The notes beneath the pieces are model-generated. The model ran no database searches and had not been told where the DNA came from. It saw only the letters and a program-made list of their open reading frames with translations. Source: Gaiellasilicea sp963850995 (GTDB lineage: Bacteria; Actinomycetota; Thermoleophilia; Gaiellales; Gaiellaceae). Taken from it: a stretch of DNA of 64,000 bases. The stretch covers positions 13,805 to 77,804 of the forward strand of contig CAWKNQ010000015.1 in NCBI GenBank assembly GCA_963850995.1. The letters run 5' to 3'. The position numbers were made by a program, and so were the translations under genes. Every line of letters starts with the position of its first letter. Positions within the stretch are counted from its first letter, which is position 1. Below, piece by piece: positions 44,029 through 53,373 of this stretch.

Positions 44029-44949
44029 TCAGCCCGAGGCTCGCCTGGCCGCCCGCCGGTCGGCGATGGTGTTCACCAGCCACAGCGCGAAGACCGCGTA
44101 CGCCCAGCCGAGCAGGATGTCGACGAGGTAGTGCTCGGCGGTGTAGACGAGCGCGAACGCCATCGCGATCGGGTAGGCGGCCAGGAGCGCCCGAGCCCAC
44201 ACCGGTGCGGAGCGCCAGAGGAAGAGCGTGATCAGCAGCGTGTACGCGGCGTGAAGGGACGGGACGGCGGCGACCGGGTTCGCGTACTCCGCGCCGCGCT
44301 CGAACAGGCCCTCGAAGGAGAAGGAGACGAACGGGATCTCGCCCGAGATGGGCCCGATCGAGCGCGTCGTCCAGTCGAGCACGCCCTCGCGGCTGGCGAG
44401 CCAGGGCGGCGCCGCCGGGAAGAGCGCGTAGGTCGCGAACCCCATCGCAGCCAGCAGCGAGACCGTGGCGACGTAGCGGCGGAAGCGCGAGCGCGCGAAG
44501 AACCAGAGCAGCGCAGCGAGGAGGTACGTCGCCACGAAGTAGCTCATGTAGACGAGCCAGGCGGCGTAGTCGTACCAGTGCAGCTGCGACGCACCGTCCC
44601 AGAGCCGATCCTGTAGCCAGACCGTGGGGACGGCGCCCCCGCCGAGGAGCCGGTCGGCCTCGATCTGGGGACGGTAGTACGCCGAGAACAAGAGGCCGTC
44701 CGCGGCGCCTCGGAGCAGGTCGTACGCCCAGAGCACGAGCGCGAGCGGCAGCCAGTCGACGACGACGCCGCGGGCCCAGCCGCCGACGTTCGTGATCGAG
44801 ACCGCGAGCAGCCCGAGCACGATCCAGAGAAGGAGACGGTCCCGGGCGACCGGGACGCCGTCGCGCCACATGAACGCGCTCAGCACCGCGACGTAGAGCA
44901 CCGGTGCGACCCAGCGCACCTGGCGACGTGAGGGGGAGGCGACCTCCAC
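44029..44949 (-). CDS. PAP2-superfamily membrane phosphatase
   Basis: 306 residues with about eight membrane helices. The phosphatase motifs are NPVAAVPSLHAAYTLL and YTAEHYLVDILLGWAYA (the SLHA His and the HxxxD pair). The long N-terminal membrane part resembles inositol-phosphorylceramide-synthase/PAP2 type proteins. It probably acts on a lipid phosphate at the membrane outer face. Confidence 0.82.
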   Translation of the reverse strand: MEVASPSRRQVRWVAPVLYVAVLSAFMWRDGVPVARDRLLLWIVLGLLAVSITNVGGWARGVVVDWLPLALVLWAYDLLRGAADGLLFSAYYRPQIEADRLLGGGAVPTVWLQDRLWDGASQLHWYDYAAWLVYMSYFVATYLLAALLWFFARSRFRRYVATVSLLAAMGFATYALFPAAPPWLASREGVLDWTTRSIGPISGEIPFVSFSFEGLFERGAEYANPVAAVPSLHAAYTLLITLFLWRSAPVWARALLAAYPIAMAFALVYTAEHYLVDILLGWAYAVFALWLVNTIADRRAARRASG

Positions 44950-44995
44950 CCGTCGAAGCTACCCAACAGCAAGCAAACCAGCGAGGAGGTTCTCG

Positions 44996-45541
44996 ATGTC
45001 TCCGTTCGCCCAGGCTGTAAGACGTCTCGGCAGCCGGCGGAGCGTGGTCGCACTGATCGTAGGCGGCGCAGTCGCCGTTGCAGTCGTCGTACCCTCGGTC
45101 TCCGCCGGTCCCGAGAGCGGGGCCGCCCCGGCTCCCGAAACCGGGTGCCCCAACGACAAGGCTCTCACCCCGATCAACATCTCCCAGGTGTCGTTGCCGC
45201 AGGGCCAGCTGCTGATCGACAAGCAGGAGATCACTCCGAACCCGGTGACGGCCTCGACGCAGTCCGTCCGTGTGCGCGTTCACATCACGGCGTGTAGCGG
45301 CCGCTCCGTCGGCGGCGCGCTCGTCTACGCCGAGCCGACGCCCTTCGAGCAATTCTCGCCTGAGGAGCAACCGACGGTGGCCGACGGCTGGGCCACGCTC
45401 ACCTTGACCAGGCAGCAATTCTGGCCGGCGTCACCGCGGCAGCAGCTCCTCGTCATCTTCCTCCGCGCGCGGAAGGGGAGCGAGGACCTGCTCGGCGGCG
45501 TCTCGGCCCGTCGGCTCGTCTCGTTCCCGGTCGAGCTCTGA
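44996..45541 (+). CDS. Secreted protein of unknown function
   Basis: 181 residues with a signal peptide (SVVALIVGGAVAVAVVVPSVSA), then a beta-rich domain with one likely disulfide (TGCPNDKALTP, ITACSGRS) and an immunoglobulin-like strand pattern (QSVRVRVHITAC, GWATLTLT). GAGGAGG precedes the ATG. Confidence 0.6.
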   Translation: MSPFAQAVRRLGSRRSVVALIVGGAVAVAVVVPSVSAGPESGAAPAPETGCPNDKALTPINISQVSLPQGQLLIDKQEITPNPVTASTQSVRVRVHITACSGRSVGGALVYAEPTPFEQFSPEEQPTVADGWATLTLTRQQFWPASPRQQLLVIFLRARKGSEDLLGGVSARRLVSFPVEL

Positions 45542-45550
45542 CCTGACCGG

Positions 45551-45582
45551 CTGCGGGGAGGCCGGACGAGGCCTCCCCGCAG
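45551..45582 (+). terminator. Hairpin after the secreted-protein gene
   Basis: CTGCGGGGAGGCC and its exact complement with a six-base loop, 10 bases after the stop. No T-tract. Confidence 0.6.
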
Positions 45583-45648
45583 TGCCGACGTAAGGCTTCG
45601 CCTGCCGGCGACACCAATCCCTCCGACACCCGACACGAGGAGGAGGGA

Positions 45649-46023
45649 ATGGCACGAGATCTGGTCATCGTCGCGTGCGCGATCAGCGCCGGCATCCACG
45701 CTGCGCTCGCGCCCGGCCATCTCGCCGAGGGCATGGCCGCCGGCGTCGCGTTCGGCGTCGCCGCGGCACTGCTTGCCGGTGCCGCCGTCCTGCTGACGCG
45801 GGAGCCGAGCGCTCCCGTTCTGTTCGGCGCCGCCGCCGTCTTCGCCGGCCTGATCGCGAGCTACGCGCTTGCGGTGACGACGGGCCTGCCGCTCCTCCAT
45901 CCGGAGCCGGAGCCCGTCGAGGCTCTCGCGCTCTTCACGAAGGCGGTCGAGGCGATCGGCCTCGTCGCCGCCGCGCACCTGTTGCTCGTACCAACTCCAC
46001 GACCGAGAGGAGCTCTCGCATGA
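45649..46023 (+). CDS. Small integral membrane protein
   Basis: 124 residues, four hydrophobic helices (LVIVACAISAGIHAALAPG, AAGVAFGVAAALLAGAAVLL, APVLFGAAAVFAGLIASYAL, AVEAIGLVAAAHLLLV). GAGGAGG precedes the ATG. The stop overlaps the next ATG, so it is coupled to the exported protein at 46020. Confidence 0.7.
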   Translation: MARDLVIVACAISAGIHAALAPGHLAEGMAAGVAFGVAAALLAGAAVLLTREPSAPVLFGAAAVFAGLIASYALAVTTGLPLLHPEPEPVEALALFTKAVEAIGLVAAAHLLLVPTPRPRGALA

Positions 46024-46697
46024 ACACGCACGCCGTCCGTCCGATCCGGCTTGGCCTGGCCGCGCTCGTCGCGCTCGTCAGCGCCCTGGCCGCCCTCGCC
46101 GTCTCGAACGGGTCCGACGCCCACGCCCACGACACCGCGTCCGTCGCGGATGTCTCCGCCAAGGAGCTCAAGCTCCGGAACGACATGCGTGTTCTCTGGG
46201 AGGACCACGTCACCTGGACGCGCCTCGCCGTGATCAGCCTCGTCGGCGGCACGCCCGACACCGAGGCGACGGTCGCGCGCCTGCTTCGCAACCAGACGGA
46301 CATCGGCAACGCCGTCAAGCCGTTCTACGGCAGGGCCGCAGGCAACGCGCTGACGGGCGAGCTCCGCAAGCACATCCTGATCGCCGCTGACGTGATCGCT
46401 GCCGCCAAGGCAGGCAACAAGGCCGAGCTCACCCGGCAACAGGCCCTGTGGGAGCAAAACGCCGACGACATCGCCGTGCTTTTGAGCAAGGCGAACCCGC
46501 GCAACTGGAAGCAGCCGGCGCTGAAGGCGATGCTGCTCCAGCACCTGGGCTTGACGACCGGCGAGGTCGTCGCCCGGCTCGAGGAGCGGTGGGCGGACGA
46601 GGTCGCGGCCTACGACCGCGTGCACCGGCACGCGCTCATGATGTCCGACGCCCTCTCGACGGGCATCGTCAAGCAGTTCCCGAGTCGTTTCGCCTGA
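46020..46697 (+). CDS. Exported helical-bundle protein
   Basis: 225 residues. After a signal or anchor helix (LGLAALVALVSALAALAVS) comes a long four-helix arrangement: LRNDMRVLWEDHVTWTRLAV, ATVARLLRNQTDIGNAVKPF, LRKHILIAADVIAAAKAG and VVARLEERWADEVAAYDRVH. The repeated H/E/D residues in the helices could bind metal, but no family is named with confidence. Coupled to the gene before it and followed closely by the sigma factor gene. Confidence 0.65.
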   Translation: MNTHAVRPIRLGLAALVALVSALAALAVSNGSDAHAHDTASVADVSAKELKLRNDMRVLWEDHVTWTRLAVISLVGGTPDTEATVARLLRNQTDIGNAVKPFYGRAAGNALTGELRKHILIAADVIAAAKAGNKAELTRQQALWEQNADDIAVLLSKANPRNWKQPALKAMLLQHLGLTTGEVVARLEERWADEVAAYDRVHRHALMMSDALSTGIVKQFPSRFA

Positions 46698-46707
46698 GCC
46701 GCTCGGC

Positions 46708-47415
46708 ATGACTGCGGCCGCTGCGCTTATCGTGGAGCCGATGCCCGCAAGGACATCGGCTCCAGCAGCGTCCCTGACGCTCGTGCCCACGCTCGACGAG
46801 GAGTCGCGTGAGTGGCTCCGCCGGCTGCGCGCCGAGGGAACGACCAGGGACGGAGCGGTGGGCGAGCTCCACGCGCTCCTCTTCCGCGCGGCCCGCTTCG
46901 AAGTCGCGCGACGCCGGCCGTCGCTCCCGCACCTGCGCGGGAACGACCTCGACGACATCGCCACCCAGGCCGCCGACGATGCGCTGGTCAGCGTGCTCAG
47001 GCGGCTCGACGACTTTCGCGGACTGAGCCGCTTCACGACGTGGGTCTACAAGTTCGCGTTGCTCGAGGCGGCGGTCAAGCTGCGGAAGCGGGCCTGGCAG
47101 GGTCGCGAAGTGCCGCTCGAGCCCGAGAGCTGGAGCGTCCTCGCAGGCCCCGAGCTCGGGCCGGACGACGCCGCCGAGCAGAGCGAGCTCGTGCGCGAGC
47201 TGCGGCTCGCGATCGCGGACGTCCTCACTCCGCATCAGCGCCGAGTTCTCGTCGCCCTGGCCGTGAACGGCGTCCCGATCGACGTGCTCGCCGAGCGTCT
47301 CGAGTCGACGCGAGGTGCGCTCTACAAGACCTTGCACGACGCCCGCCGGAAGCTGCGGGCGCACCTGGAAGACGTCGGGTTCCCACTCGACGAGCTCCTC
47401 GGGGAGGCACGATGA
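46708..47415 (+). CDS. ECF-type RNA polymerase sigma factor
   Basis: 235 residues. Region 2 (DIATQAADDALVSVLRRLDD, FRGLSRFTTWVYKFALLEAA) and region 4 (LTPHQRRVLVALAVNGVPID, VLAERLESTRGALYKTLHDA) are clear, separated by a short linker, with no region 1 or 3: the ECF layout. ATG 46741 is a possible alternative start. It overlaps an anti-sigma gene by four bases. Its targets may include the exported proteins just upstream, but no promoter was identified. Confidence 0.85.
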   Translation: MTAAAALIVEPMPARTSAPAASLTLVPTLDEESREWLRRLRAEGTTRDGAVGELHALLFRAARFEVARRRPSLPHLRGNDLDDIATQAADDALVSVLRRLDDFRGLSRFTTWVYKFALLEAAVKLRKRAWQGREVPLEPESWSVLAGPELGPDDAAEQSELVRELRLAIADVLTPHQRRVLVALAVNGVPIDVLAERLESTRGALYKTLHDARRKLRAHLEDVGFPLDELLGEAR

Positions 47416-47648
47416 CGGAACGGCCTGATCTGAAGCCCACGCTCGGCCGCCTGCTCGGCCCGTCCGAGCCCGAAATCGGCTGCGAGGCCTGCTTCGACCA
47501 GCTCGACCGGTACGTCGAGCTCGAGCTGGCGGGCGCCGATGTCGACGTCGCGATTCCGGGGCTGCGCGCGCATCTCGAGGGCTGCCCGGCGTGTCGTGAG
47601 GAGCACGAGAGCCTGCGCGCGCTGGTCGCCGGCGAGCACACCGTTTAA
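47412..47648 (+). CDS. Zinc-finger anti-sigma factor
   Basis: 78 residues with the zf-HC2 motif HLEGCPACREEH (HxxxCxxC) and a further CEACFDQL pair. No membrane helix follows, so it would be a soluble, redox-sensitive type anti-sigma. The start overlaps the sigma gene stop (ATGA), so the two are made together. Confidence 0.82.
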   Translation: MTERPDLKPTLGRLLGPSEPEIGCEACFDQLDRYVELELAGADVDVAIPGLRAHLEGCPACREEHESLRALVAGEHTV

Positions 47649-47781
47649 CTCACGGTCGCCGCTCAGCCGGTGAAGCATTGCGGTGAACCCCCTTTCGGGC
47701 GATGGTGAAAGAGCCTCGCTGTGGCGAGGATAGACCCGTGACTCTCGCTCGCCGACCCGACGTTCGCGTGCGGGGCCGTCG

Positions 47782-49221
47782 ATGACCGACATCCGGCGGG
47801 CACTTCAGCTGGGCGGGTCGGCCGTCGCCGCGGCCCTGGCGATCTGCGTCGCGTTGATCGGTATCGACGCGCTGGTCGCGTGGAGCTCCGAAGCGGCGCT
47901 CCGGACCGTCGGCGACTACCTCTCGCTTGGGGCGATGGCGCTGGCTGCGCTGATCGGGATCGTCGCCCTGCTCCGTTGGGCGATCGCGCTCCTGACCGCC
48001 TCGCATGCGCGTGCGCGCCATAGAGAGAAAGAGCTTGCGCGCCTGATGGCAGAGGCCCGAACGGACAACCTGACCGGCCTCGCGAATCACCGCGCCTTCC
48101 ACGACGACCTGGCGGTCGAGATCGACCGGAGGAACAAGAAGGGCTTGGTGTTCAGCCTGATGGCGATCGACCTCGACGGCCTGAAGGCGGTGAACGACAC
48201 GCTCGGCCACCAGGCCGGCGACGCCCACATCGTTCGCCTGGCCGGCAACCTGCGCACCCAGACAGGAGCGGCGGGCACCGTCTACCGCACCGGCGGCGAC
48301 GAGTTCATGATCCTGCTCCCGAACTGCCGCAACTGGCACGCGATCAACCTCGCGCACCGGATCCACGCCGCGACCGAGACTCCGCTCGGCACGCGCGCGC
48401 TCTCCATCGGCGTGACCGAGACGACAGGGACAGAGCACCGGCAGGCGCTCGTGCGCCAGGCCGACCTTGCGCTCTACGAGGCGAAGCGCGCGAGGCTCTC
48501 GGTCGTGTCCTACCGGCCCGGGATGGAGCCCGGCGGGCCGAAGAGGCACGCCGAAGGCGTCTCGTCCGAGCAGCGGGAGCTCGCCGCGGCGCTGGCGCGC
48601 ACCGTCGACGCGCGCGACCACGGCACGAGCAACCACTCGGAGCTCGTGTCCGAGCTCGCGGTCTCGATCGCCGCGCTGCACGGGATCGAGGGCGACCATC
48701 TCGAGCGGCTGCGCATCGCGGCCCTTCTGCACGACGTCGGCAAGATCGCCGTGCCCGACGCGATCCTGCACAAGCCGGCGGCCCTGGCAAGGAGCGAGCA
48801 GGCCCTGATGCGCGACCACGTCGCCGTCGGCGCGGACATCCTGATCGCGGCCGGGTTCCTCGAGGAGGCGCGCTGGGTCCTCCACCACCACGAGAACTAC
48901 GACGGGACCGGCTACCCGGAGCGGTTGCGCGGCGAGGAGATCCCGCTCGAGGCGCGGATCATCTCGGTCGCGGACGCGTTCGAGGCGATGACGGGACCGC
49001 GCCCGTATCGCGAGCAACTGACGCTCGAGGAGGCGCTCGACGAGCTCGTCGAGCGCAGCGACACGCAGTTCGACGGCTCGTGCGTGCGGGCCCTCGTGGA
49101 GGTCCTCGGCGCCTCGCCGACTCCGGCGCCGACGCTCGTCCCCGTCGCGACACGCACGCGGGTCTCAAGTTTCGCGCGCGTGAAGCCGATCATCCTTGAA
49201 CCTGCCAGGAGGGCCTCGTGA
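47782..49221 (+). CDS. GGDEF and HD-GYP protein (c-di-GMP turnover)
   Basis: 479 residues. Two N-terminal membrane helices (SAVAAALAICVALIGIDALV, ALAALIGIVALLRWAIALL), a GGDEF domain with intact RTGGDEFMILL and TDNLTGLANHRAF, then an HD-GYP phosphodiesterase domain: HDVGKIAVPDAILHKP and HHHENYDGTGYPERL. Both catalytic signatures look intact, so it could make or break c-di-GMP. PilB here has an N-terminal domain that may sense such nucleotides, giving a plausible link to the pilus locus. GTG 49218 of the next gene overlaps its stop. Confidence 0.9.
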   Translation: MTDIRRALQLGGSAVAAALAICVALIGIDALVAWSSEAALRTVGDYLSLGAMALAALIGIVALLRWAIALLTASHARARHREKELARLMAEARTDNLTGLANHRAFHDDLAVEIDRRNKKGLVFSLMAIDLDGLKAVNDTLGHQAGDAHIVRLAGNLRTQTGAAGTVYRTGGDEFMILLPNCRNWHAINLAHRIHAATETPLGTRALSIGVTETTGTEHRQALVRQADLALYEAKRARLSVVSYRPGMEPGGPKRHAEGVSSEQRELAAALARTVDARDHGTSNHSELVSELAVSIAALHGIEGDHLERLRIAALLHDVGKIAVPDAILHKPAALARSEQALMRDHVAVGADILIAAGFLEEARWVLHHHENYDGTGYPERLRGEEIPLEARIISVADAFEAMTGPRPYREQLTLEEALDELVERSDTQFDGSCVRALVEVLGASPTPAPTLVPVATRTRVSSFARVKPIILEPARRAS

Positions 49222-49517
49222 TCCACGGCACGTCCAAACGACAACCGACCGTTCAGCAACGCCGCCGGCGCCTGCCGTGGTGGGTCGTCGTGCCGTGGCT
49301 GGTCGCCTGCGTCATCCTCGTCGGCGCCGCTGTCGCCGGCGTGTTCCCGCACGCCGTGAAGTCCGATCCCGGACCTCCCGGCCACGTCGGCGCGCTCGTC
49401 TGGGGCAACGGCGTCTTCTCGAACAAGCTCGAGCTCGAGGCCTGGCTCCGCATGCGGGGCGTCTCGTACGAGGCGTGGGCGCGGAAGCACCCCGCCGCCG
49501 TGAAGCTGCTCAAGTAG
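49218..49517 (+). CDS. Small membrane protein
   Basis: 99 residues: basic cytoplasmic start, one helix (VVPWLVACVILVGAAVAGVF) and a periplasmic domain with a small helical end (ELEAWLRMRGVSYEAWARKH). That last segment resembles peptidoglycan-binding or flagellar-like small domains. Translationally coupled to the GGDEF/HD-GYP gene. Confidence 0.6.
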   Translation: MIHGTSKRQPTVQQRRRRLPWWVVVPWLVACVILVGAAVAGVFPHAVKSDPGPPGHVGALVWGNGVFSNKLELEAWLRMRGVSYEAWARKHPAAVKLLK

Positions 49518-49906
49518 TCAAACGCTCCAGGTCGCCCTGGCCGAGCAGGACTCGCCGCGGCGCTGTGCCGTTGCTCTGACGACGTCCGCGCCGGCCGGAT
49601 TCGCGACCACTTGCGCGCCTCGAAGGAGCCGCTCGGTGCTCTCGTCACGCGCACCAGCCGGGCGACGCGCGTCCCGTCCCGGGTGAGCACGACCGTCCAG
49701 GCGACGCCGTTCCGGTTCTGGTCGACCTCGAACTCGACCTCGATCCTGCCGTCCTCTTCGCTCAGCTTCAGCTTCGCGGTGCTCGAGCCCGAGCACGTCC
49801 CGCGGACGAGAACGTCGCCGTCCTTCGCCAGCGCCGGGGATCCGAGCGTGAGCATGACGAGCGCTCCGCAGAGCCCCACAACCATCGCTGCGTGCCGCAT
49901 CTTCAT
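49518..49906 (-). CDS. Secreted small beta-barrel-like protein (one frameshift)
   Basis: About 129 residues if one base missing near 49612 is restored. Signal peptide (VVGLCGALVMLTLGSPALA), then the pattern GTCSGSSTAKLKLSEEDGRI, EVEFEVDQNRNGVAWTVVLT and, after the break, VVANPAGADVVRATA and ESCSARATW. I have seen this kind of small secreted protein in actinobacterial genomes; function unknown. Convergent with the previous gene, with no gap. Confidence 0.6.
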
Positions 49907-50033
49907 CGAACTGCACCCCTTTCGGTCGACATCCCGGAGAGCATTGCCGAGCCCGTCCAAGGTGCGGGTAAGGCCCGGGTAAGGGGTTACCCAATCTTCG
50001 CGGAGCCCTTGGCCGGGCACGTACGCTAGAGCG

Positions 50034-50999
50034 GTGAGGGGCCGGCGGCAGGCGGTCGAGATCGTCTTCGACCAGGCGACCAAGCAGTACCCCGGCCGCG
50101 CCGCTGCGGCGGTCGACGCACTGTCGCTCACGATCCCGGCGGGTGAGGTCTGCTGCCTCGTCGGGCCTTCCGGCGGCGGCAAGACCACGGCGATGAAGCT
50201 CGTCAACCGGCTCGTCGAGCTCACCTCCGGCGACGTGCGGATCGACGGCCGCAGCGTCACCTCGCTCGACCAGACCGAGCTTCGGCGCGGCATCGGCTAC
50301 GTGATCCAGCAGGTCGGTCTCTTCCCGCACATGACCGTCGCCGAGAACGTCGCCACCGTGCCGCGCCTGCTCGGCTGGTCCAAGGCCGAGACCGCCGACC
50401 GCGTCGACGAGCTGCTCGACCTCGTCGACTTGCCGGCCGACGACTACCGCTCCCGCTATGCCTCGCAGCTCTCGGGCGGCGAGCGCCAGCGCGTCGGGCT
50501 CGCGCGTGCGCTCGCGGCCGATCCGCCGGTGATGCTGATGGACGAGCCCTTCGGCGCGCTCGACCCGATCACGCGGGCCCGGCTGCAGAAGGAGCTGGCG
50601 CGGATCCAGGGCGAGGTGCGGAAGACGATCATCTTCGTCACGCACGACATCGACGAGGCGATCATGCTCGGCGACCGGATCGCGATCCTGCGCGAGGGCG
50701 GCGTGCTCGTCCAGTACGACACGCCCGACGCGATCCTGGCCGAGCCCGCCGACGAGTTCGTCTCCCGGTTCGTCGGGGCCGACCGGGGCCTGAAGCGGCT
50801 CTCGCTGAAGCGGCTCTCCGAGATCGAGCTCGAGCCGGGGAACGGCGTCGTCGCCCCCGTCACAGGCGACGGCACGACATTGCGCGACGCGCTCTCGCTG
50901 ATGCTCTCGGAGGGCTCGCGCGAGCTCGCCGTCGTCGGCGAGGACGGACAACCCCGCGGCGTGCTGACTCTCGACCGGCTCACGGAGCTGCTCTCGTGA
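50034..50999 (+). CDS. opuCA: Osmoprotectant/quaternary-amine ABC transporter ATP-binding protein
   Basis: 321 residues. P-loop GPSGGGKTTAMKLVNRL, signature LSGGERQRVGLARALAADPP, Walker B VMLMDEPFGALDP and switch His VTHDIDEA. A partial CBS-like region at the C-terminus (TLRDALSLMLSEGSRELAVV) is typical of the glycine betaine/proline family. First of four coupled genes. The symbol follows the OpuC/YehX family; the true substrate could be betaine, choline or carnitine. Confidence 0.87.
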   Translation: MRGRRQAVEIVFDQATKQYPGRAAAAVDALSLTIPAGEVCCLVGPSGGGKTTAMKLVNRLVELTSGDVRIDGRSVTSLDQTELRRGIGYVIQQVGLFPHMTVAENVATVPRLLGWSKAETADRVDELLDLVDLPADDYRSRYASQLSGGERQRVGLARALAADPPVMLMDEPFGALDPITRARLQKELARIQGEVRKTIIFVTHDIDEAIMLGDRIAILREGGVLVQYDTPDAILAEPADEFVSRFVGADRGLKRLSLKRLSEIELEPGNGVVAPVTGDGTTLRDALSLMLSEGSRELAVVGEDGQPRGVLTLDRLTELLS

Positions 51000-51706
51000 G
51001 CCAAGAGCCAGTTATCCCGGAGTTCGGCGAGGCCAGTGGGTGCGTCGAGGAGAACCGCTTCTTCTGCCCCGACTGGGTGCGCGACAACTGGAGCGACGTG
51101 CTCCAGCCGGCGCTCCTCCAGCACGTCAAGCTGACACTGATCGCGGTCGCGGTCGGCTTCGCGCTCGCGTTCGTCGCGGCGCTCGTCGCCCACCGCTTCG
51201 GGCTCGTCGAAGGGCCCTTCGCCGCCTTCTCGGCCCTCCTGTACACGATCCCGAGCATCGCGCTCTTCCAGCTGCTCGTTCCGGTGACAGGCCTCTCCGT
51301 GCTCACGGTCGAGGTCGCGCTGGTCGGCTACACGCTCTTGATCCTCTTTCGCAACATCCTCGAAGGACTCCGCTCGGCGCCGCCGGAGGTGCTGGAGGCT
51401 GCGCGCGGGATGGGGTACACGCGGCGGCAGACCCTCTGGCAGGTCGAGCTGCCGCTGGCCCTCCCGGCGATCATCGCCGGCCTTCGCGTCGCCACCGTGT
51501 CCACGATCGCGATCGCCACGATCGCCGCGTTCGTGATCCCGGAGGGTCTCGGGCGCCCGATCTTCATCGCGCTCCGCGACTACTTCAAGACCGAGATCGT
51601 CGCCGCCGGCCTGCTCGCGATCCTGCTTGCGCTCGTCGCCGACGCGTTGCTCGTGGTCACCCAGCGCGCGCTGACACCGTGGGCCCAGGCGCGGAGGACG
51701 GCATGA
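50996..51706 (+). CDS. opuCB: Osmoprotectant ABC transporter permease 1
   Basis: 236 residues. Five to six helices, including LKLTLIAVAVGFALAFVAAL-type segments and the EAA loop LEAARGMGYTRRQTLWQVEL. The GTG start overlaps the ATPase stop by four bases, and its stop overlaps the next ATG. Confidence 0.86.
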   Translation: MSQEPVIPEFGEASGCVEENRFFCPDWVRDNWSDVLQPALLQHVKLTLIAVAVGFALAFVAALVAHRFGLVEGPFAAFSALLYTIPSIALFQLLVPVTGLSVLTVEVALVGYTLLILFRNILEGLRSAPPEVLEAARGMGYTRRQTLWQVELPLALPAIIAGLRVATVSTIAIATIAAFVIPEGLGRPIFIALRDYFKTEIVAAGLLAILLALVADALLVVTQRALTPWAQARRTA

Positions 51707-52407
51707 TCGCAGGCCTCGGCACCTTCGGCGACGCCTTCGCATTCATCGTCGAGCGTCGCGAGCTCCTGCTCGAGAAGACGTGGGAGCATCTGCTGCTCGC
51801 GGCGGCGGCGATGGGGGTCGCCGTCCTGATCGCGGTCCCGCTGGGTGTCTGGCTCGGGCATCTGCACCGCGGCTCGTTTCTCGCCATCAACGCGGCGAAC
51901 ATCGGCCGGGCGCTGCCGAGCCTCGCGGTGATCGCGATCGGGCTCAGCGTCTTCGGCTTCGGCTTCACGAACGTGCTCGTCGCGCTCGTGATCCTCGCCG
52001 TACCGCCGATCCTGACGAACGCCTACGTGGCCGTCGACGAGGTCGAGCCGGACGCGGTCGAGGCGGCGCGGGGGATGGGGATGACAGGCGGGCAGACGCT
52101 CATGCGCGTCGAGCTGCCGCTCGCCTTGCCACTGCTCTTCGCCGGCATCCGCACGGCCTCGGTGTTCGTCGTCTCGAGCGCGACGATCGCAGCGATCGCG
52201 GGCGGCGGCGGCCTCGGCGAGATCCTCTTCAACCAGGCGAGCTACCGGACCGAGGGGCTCGTCGGGGCGGCGATCGTCGTCTCGGCGCTTGCCTTCGCGG
52301 CCGACTTCGCCCTCGGCGGGCTGCAGCGCGCGCTGACGCCGCGCGGCCTGCGCAGAAAGGTTCCGGCATTCGAGCCGGACGTCGTTGTCACTCAGACAGG
52401 GAGGTAG
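51703..52407 (+). CDS. opuCD: Osmoprotectant ABC transporter permease 2
   Basis: 234 residues. A start similar to the first permease (LLEKTWEHLLLAAAAMGVAV), EAA loop VEAARGMGMTGGQTLMRVEL, then FAGIRTASVFVVSSATIAAI. It pairs with the first permease as a heterodimer. Confidence 0.85.
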   Translation: MIAGLGTFGDAFAFIVERRELLLEKTWEHLLLAAAAMGVAVLIAVPLGVWLGHLHRGSFLAINAANIGRALPSLAVIAIGLSVFGFGFTNVLVALVILAVPPILTNAYVAVDEVEPDAVEAARGMGMTGGQTLMRVELPLALPLLFAGIRTASVFVVSSATIAAIAGGGGLGEILFNQASYRTEGLVGAAIVVSALAFAADFALGGLQRALTPRGLRRKVPAFEPDVVVTQTGR

Positions 52408-52410
52408 GAG

Positions 52411-53343
52411 ATGGTGAGGAAGCACAACCGGCGCGCCGCCAAGGCCGCCTTCGCGATCGCCTTCGGCGTCGCTCTCGTTCTCGGAGGGGCCGCCGCCGCG
52501 CCGGCGGCGCCCGACCGCGGCGAGGCGATTCCGGTCGTCGTCGGGGCGAAGAACTTCACCGAGCAGTACGTGCTCGGCCAGCTCTACAAGCAGGCGCTCG
52601 AGGCGGAGGGCCTGAAGGTCTCGTACAAGGAGAACATCGGCTCGACCGAGATCGCCGCCAAGGCGCTCACGAGCGGGCAGATCACGCTCTATCCCGAGTA
52701 CACGGGCGTGATGCTGAGCGTCACGTTCGGCCGCAAGACGACGCCGAAGTCGGCGCTCGCGACCTACGCACTGGCGAAGACGCTCTGGGGCGGGCGCGGC
52801 TACGCGCTCGGGCAGCAGACGCCGTTCCAGGACCGCGACGCGATCGCCGTGCTGCGCACGACGGCGAACCGCTTCGGGCTGAAGACGATCGGCGACCTGC
52901 GCAAGGTGCCGGATCTGACGCTGGCGGCGTTCCCGGAGTTCGAGACGCGGCACATCAGCGCCAACGGGAGCCCGGTGGGGATGTCGAAGGCGTACGGGAT
53001 CCGGAACGTCGACTTCAACCCGCTCGCGGGCATCAGCGCCTACACGCTGCTCGACCGCGCCGACGTGCTCGCGGTCGGGATCTTCACGACCGATCCCGCG
53101 CTGATCTCGAGCAAGTACGTCGTCCTGAGCGATCCGCGCAACGTGTTCGGATTCCAGCACGTGGCGCCGATCGTCTCGAAGAAGCTCGTCGCCGAGAACC
53201 CGAACGTCATGCCGACCCTGAACCGGGTCAGCCGCCTGCTCACCCTGCGGGCGATGATCGCGATGAACAAGGCGGTCGCGATCGACAAGAAGCGGCCGGC
53301 GGCCGTCGCCTCGGCCTTCCTGAAGGCGAACGGGATCACCTAG
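52411..53343 (+). CDS. opuCC: Osmoprotectant substrate-binding protein
   Basis: 310 residues with a signal peptide (AFAIAFGVALVLGGAAAAPA, no lipobox Cys). The choline/betaine-type binding protein hallmarks are VVVGAKNFTEQYVLGQLYKQ, NIGSTEIAAKALTSGQI and LYPEYTG. It lies 3 bases after permease 2, completing the transporter. Confidence 0.87.
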   Translation: MVRKHNRRAAKAAFAIAFGVALVLGGAAAAPAAPDRGEAIPVVVGAKNFTEQYVLGQLYKQALEAEGLKVSYKENIGSTEIAAKALTSGQITLYPEYTGVMLSVTFGRKTTPKSALATYALAKTLWGGRGYALGQQTPFQDRDAIAVLRTTANRFGLKTIGDLRKVPDLTLAAFPEFETRHISANGSPVGMSKAYGIRNVDFNPLAGISAYTLLDRADVLAVGIFTTDPALISSKYVVLSDPRNVFGFQHVAPIVSKKLVAENPNVMPTLNRVSRLLTLRAMIAMNKAVAIDKKRPAAVASAFLKANGIT

Positions 53344-53373
53344 GTCTCGTCCGAAGGAGCTGCGGCGAGGCGT

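Noticed and set aside
47680..47740. CCCCCTTTCGGGCGATGG upstream of the GGDEF/HD-GYP gene as a fourth pilus-type promoter
   Set aside because: The boxes resemble the motif but the 17-18 base spacing is missing.
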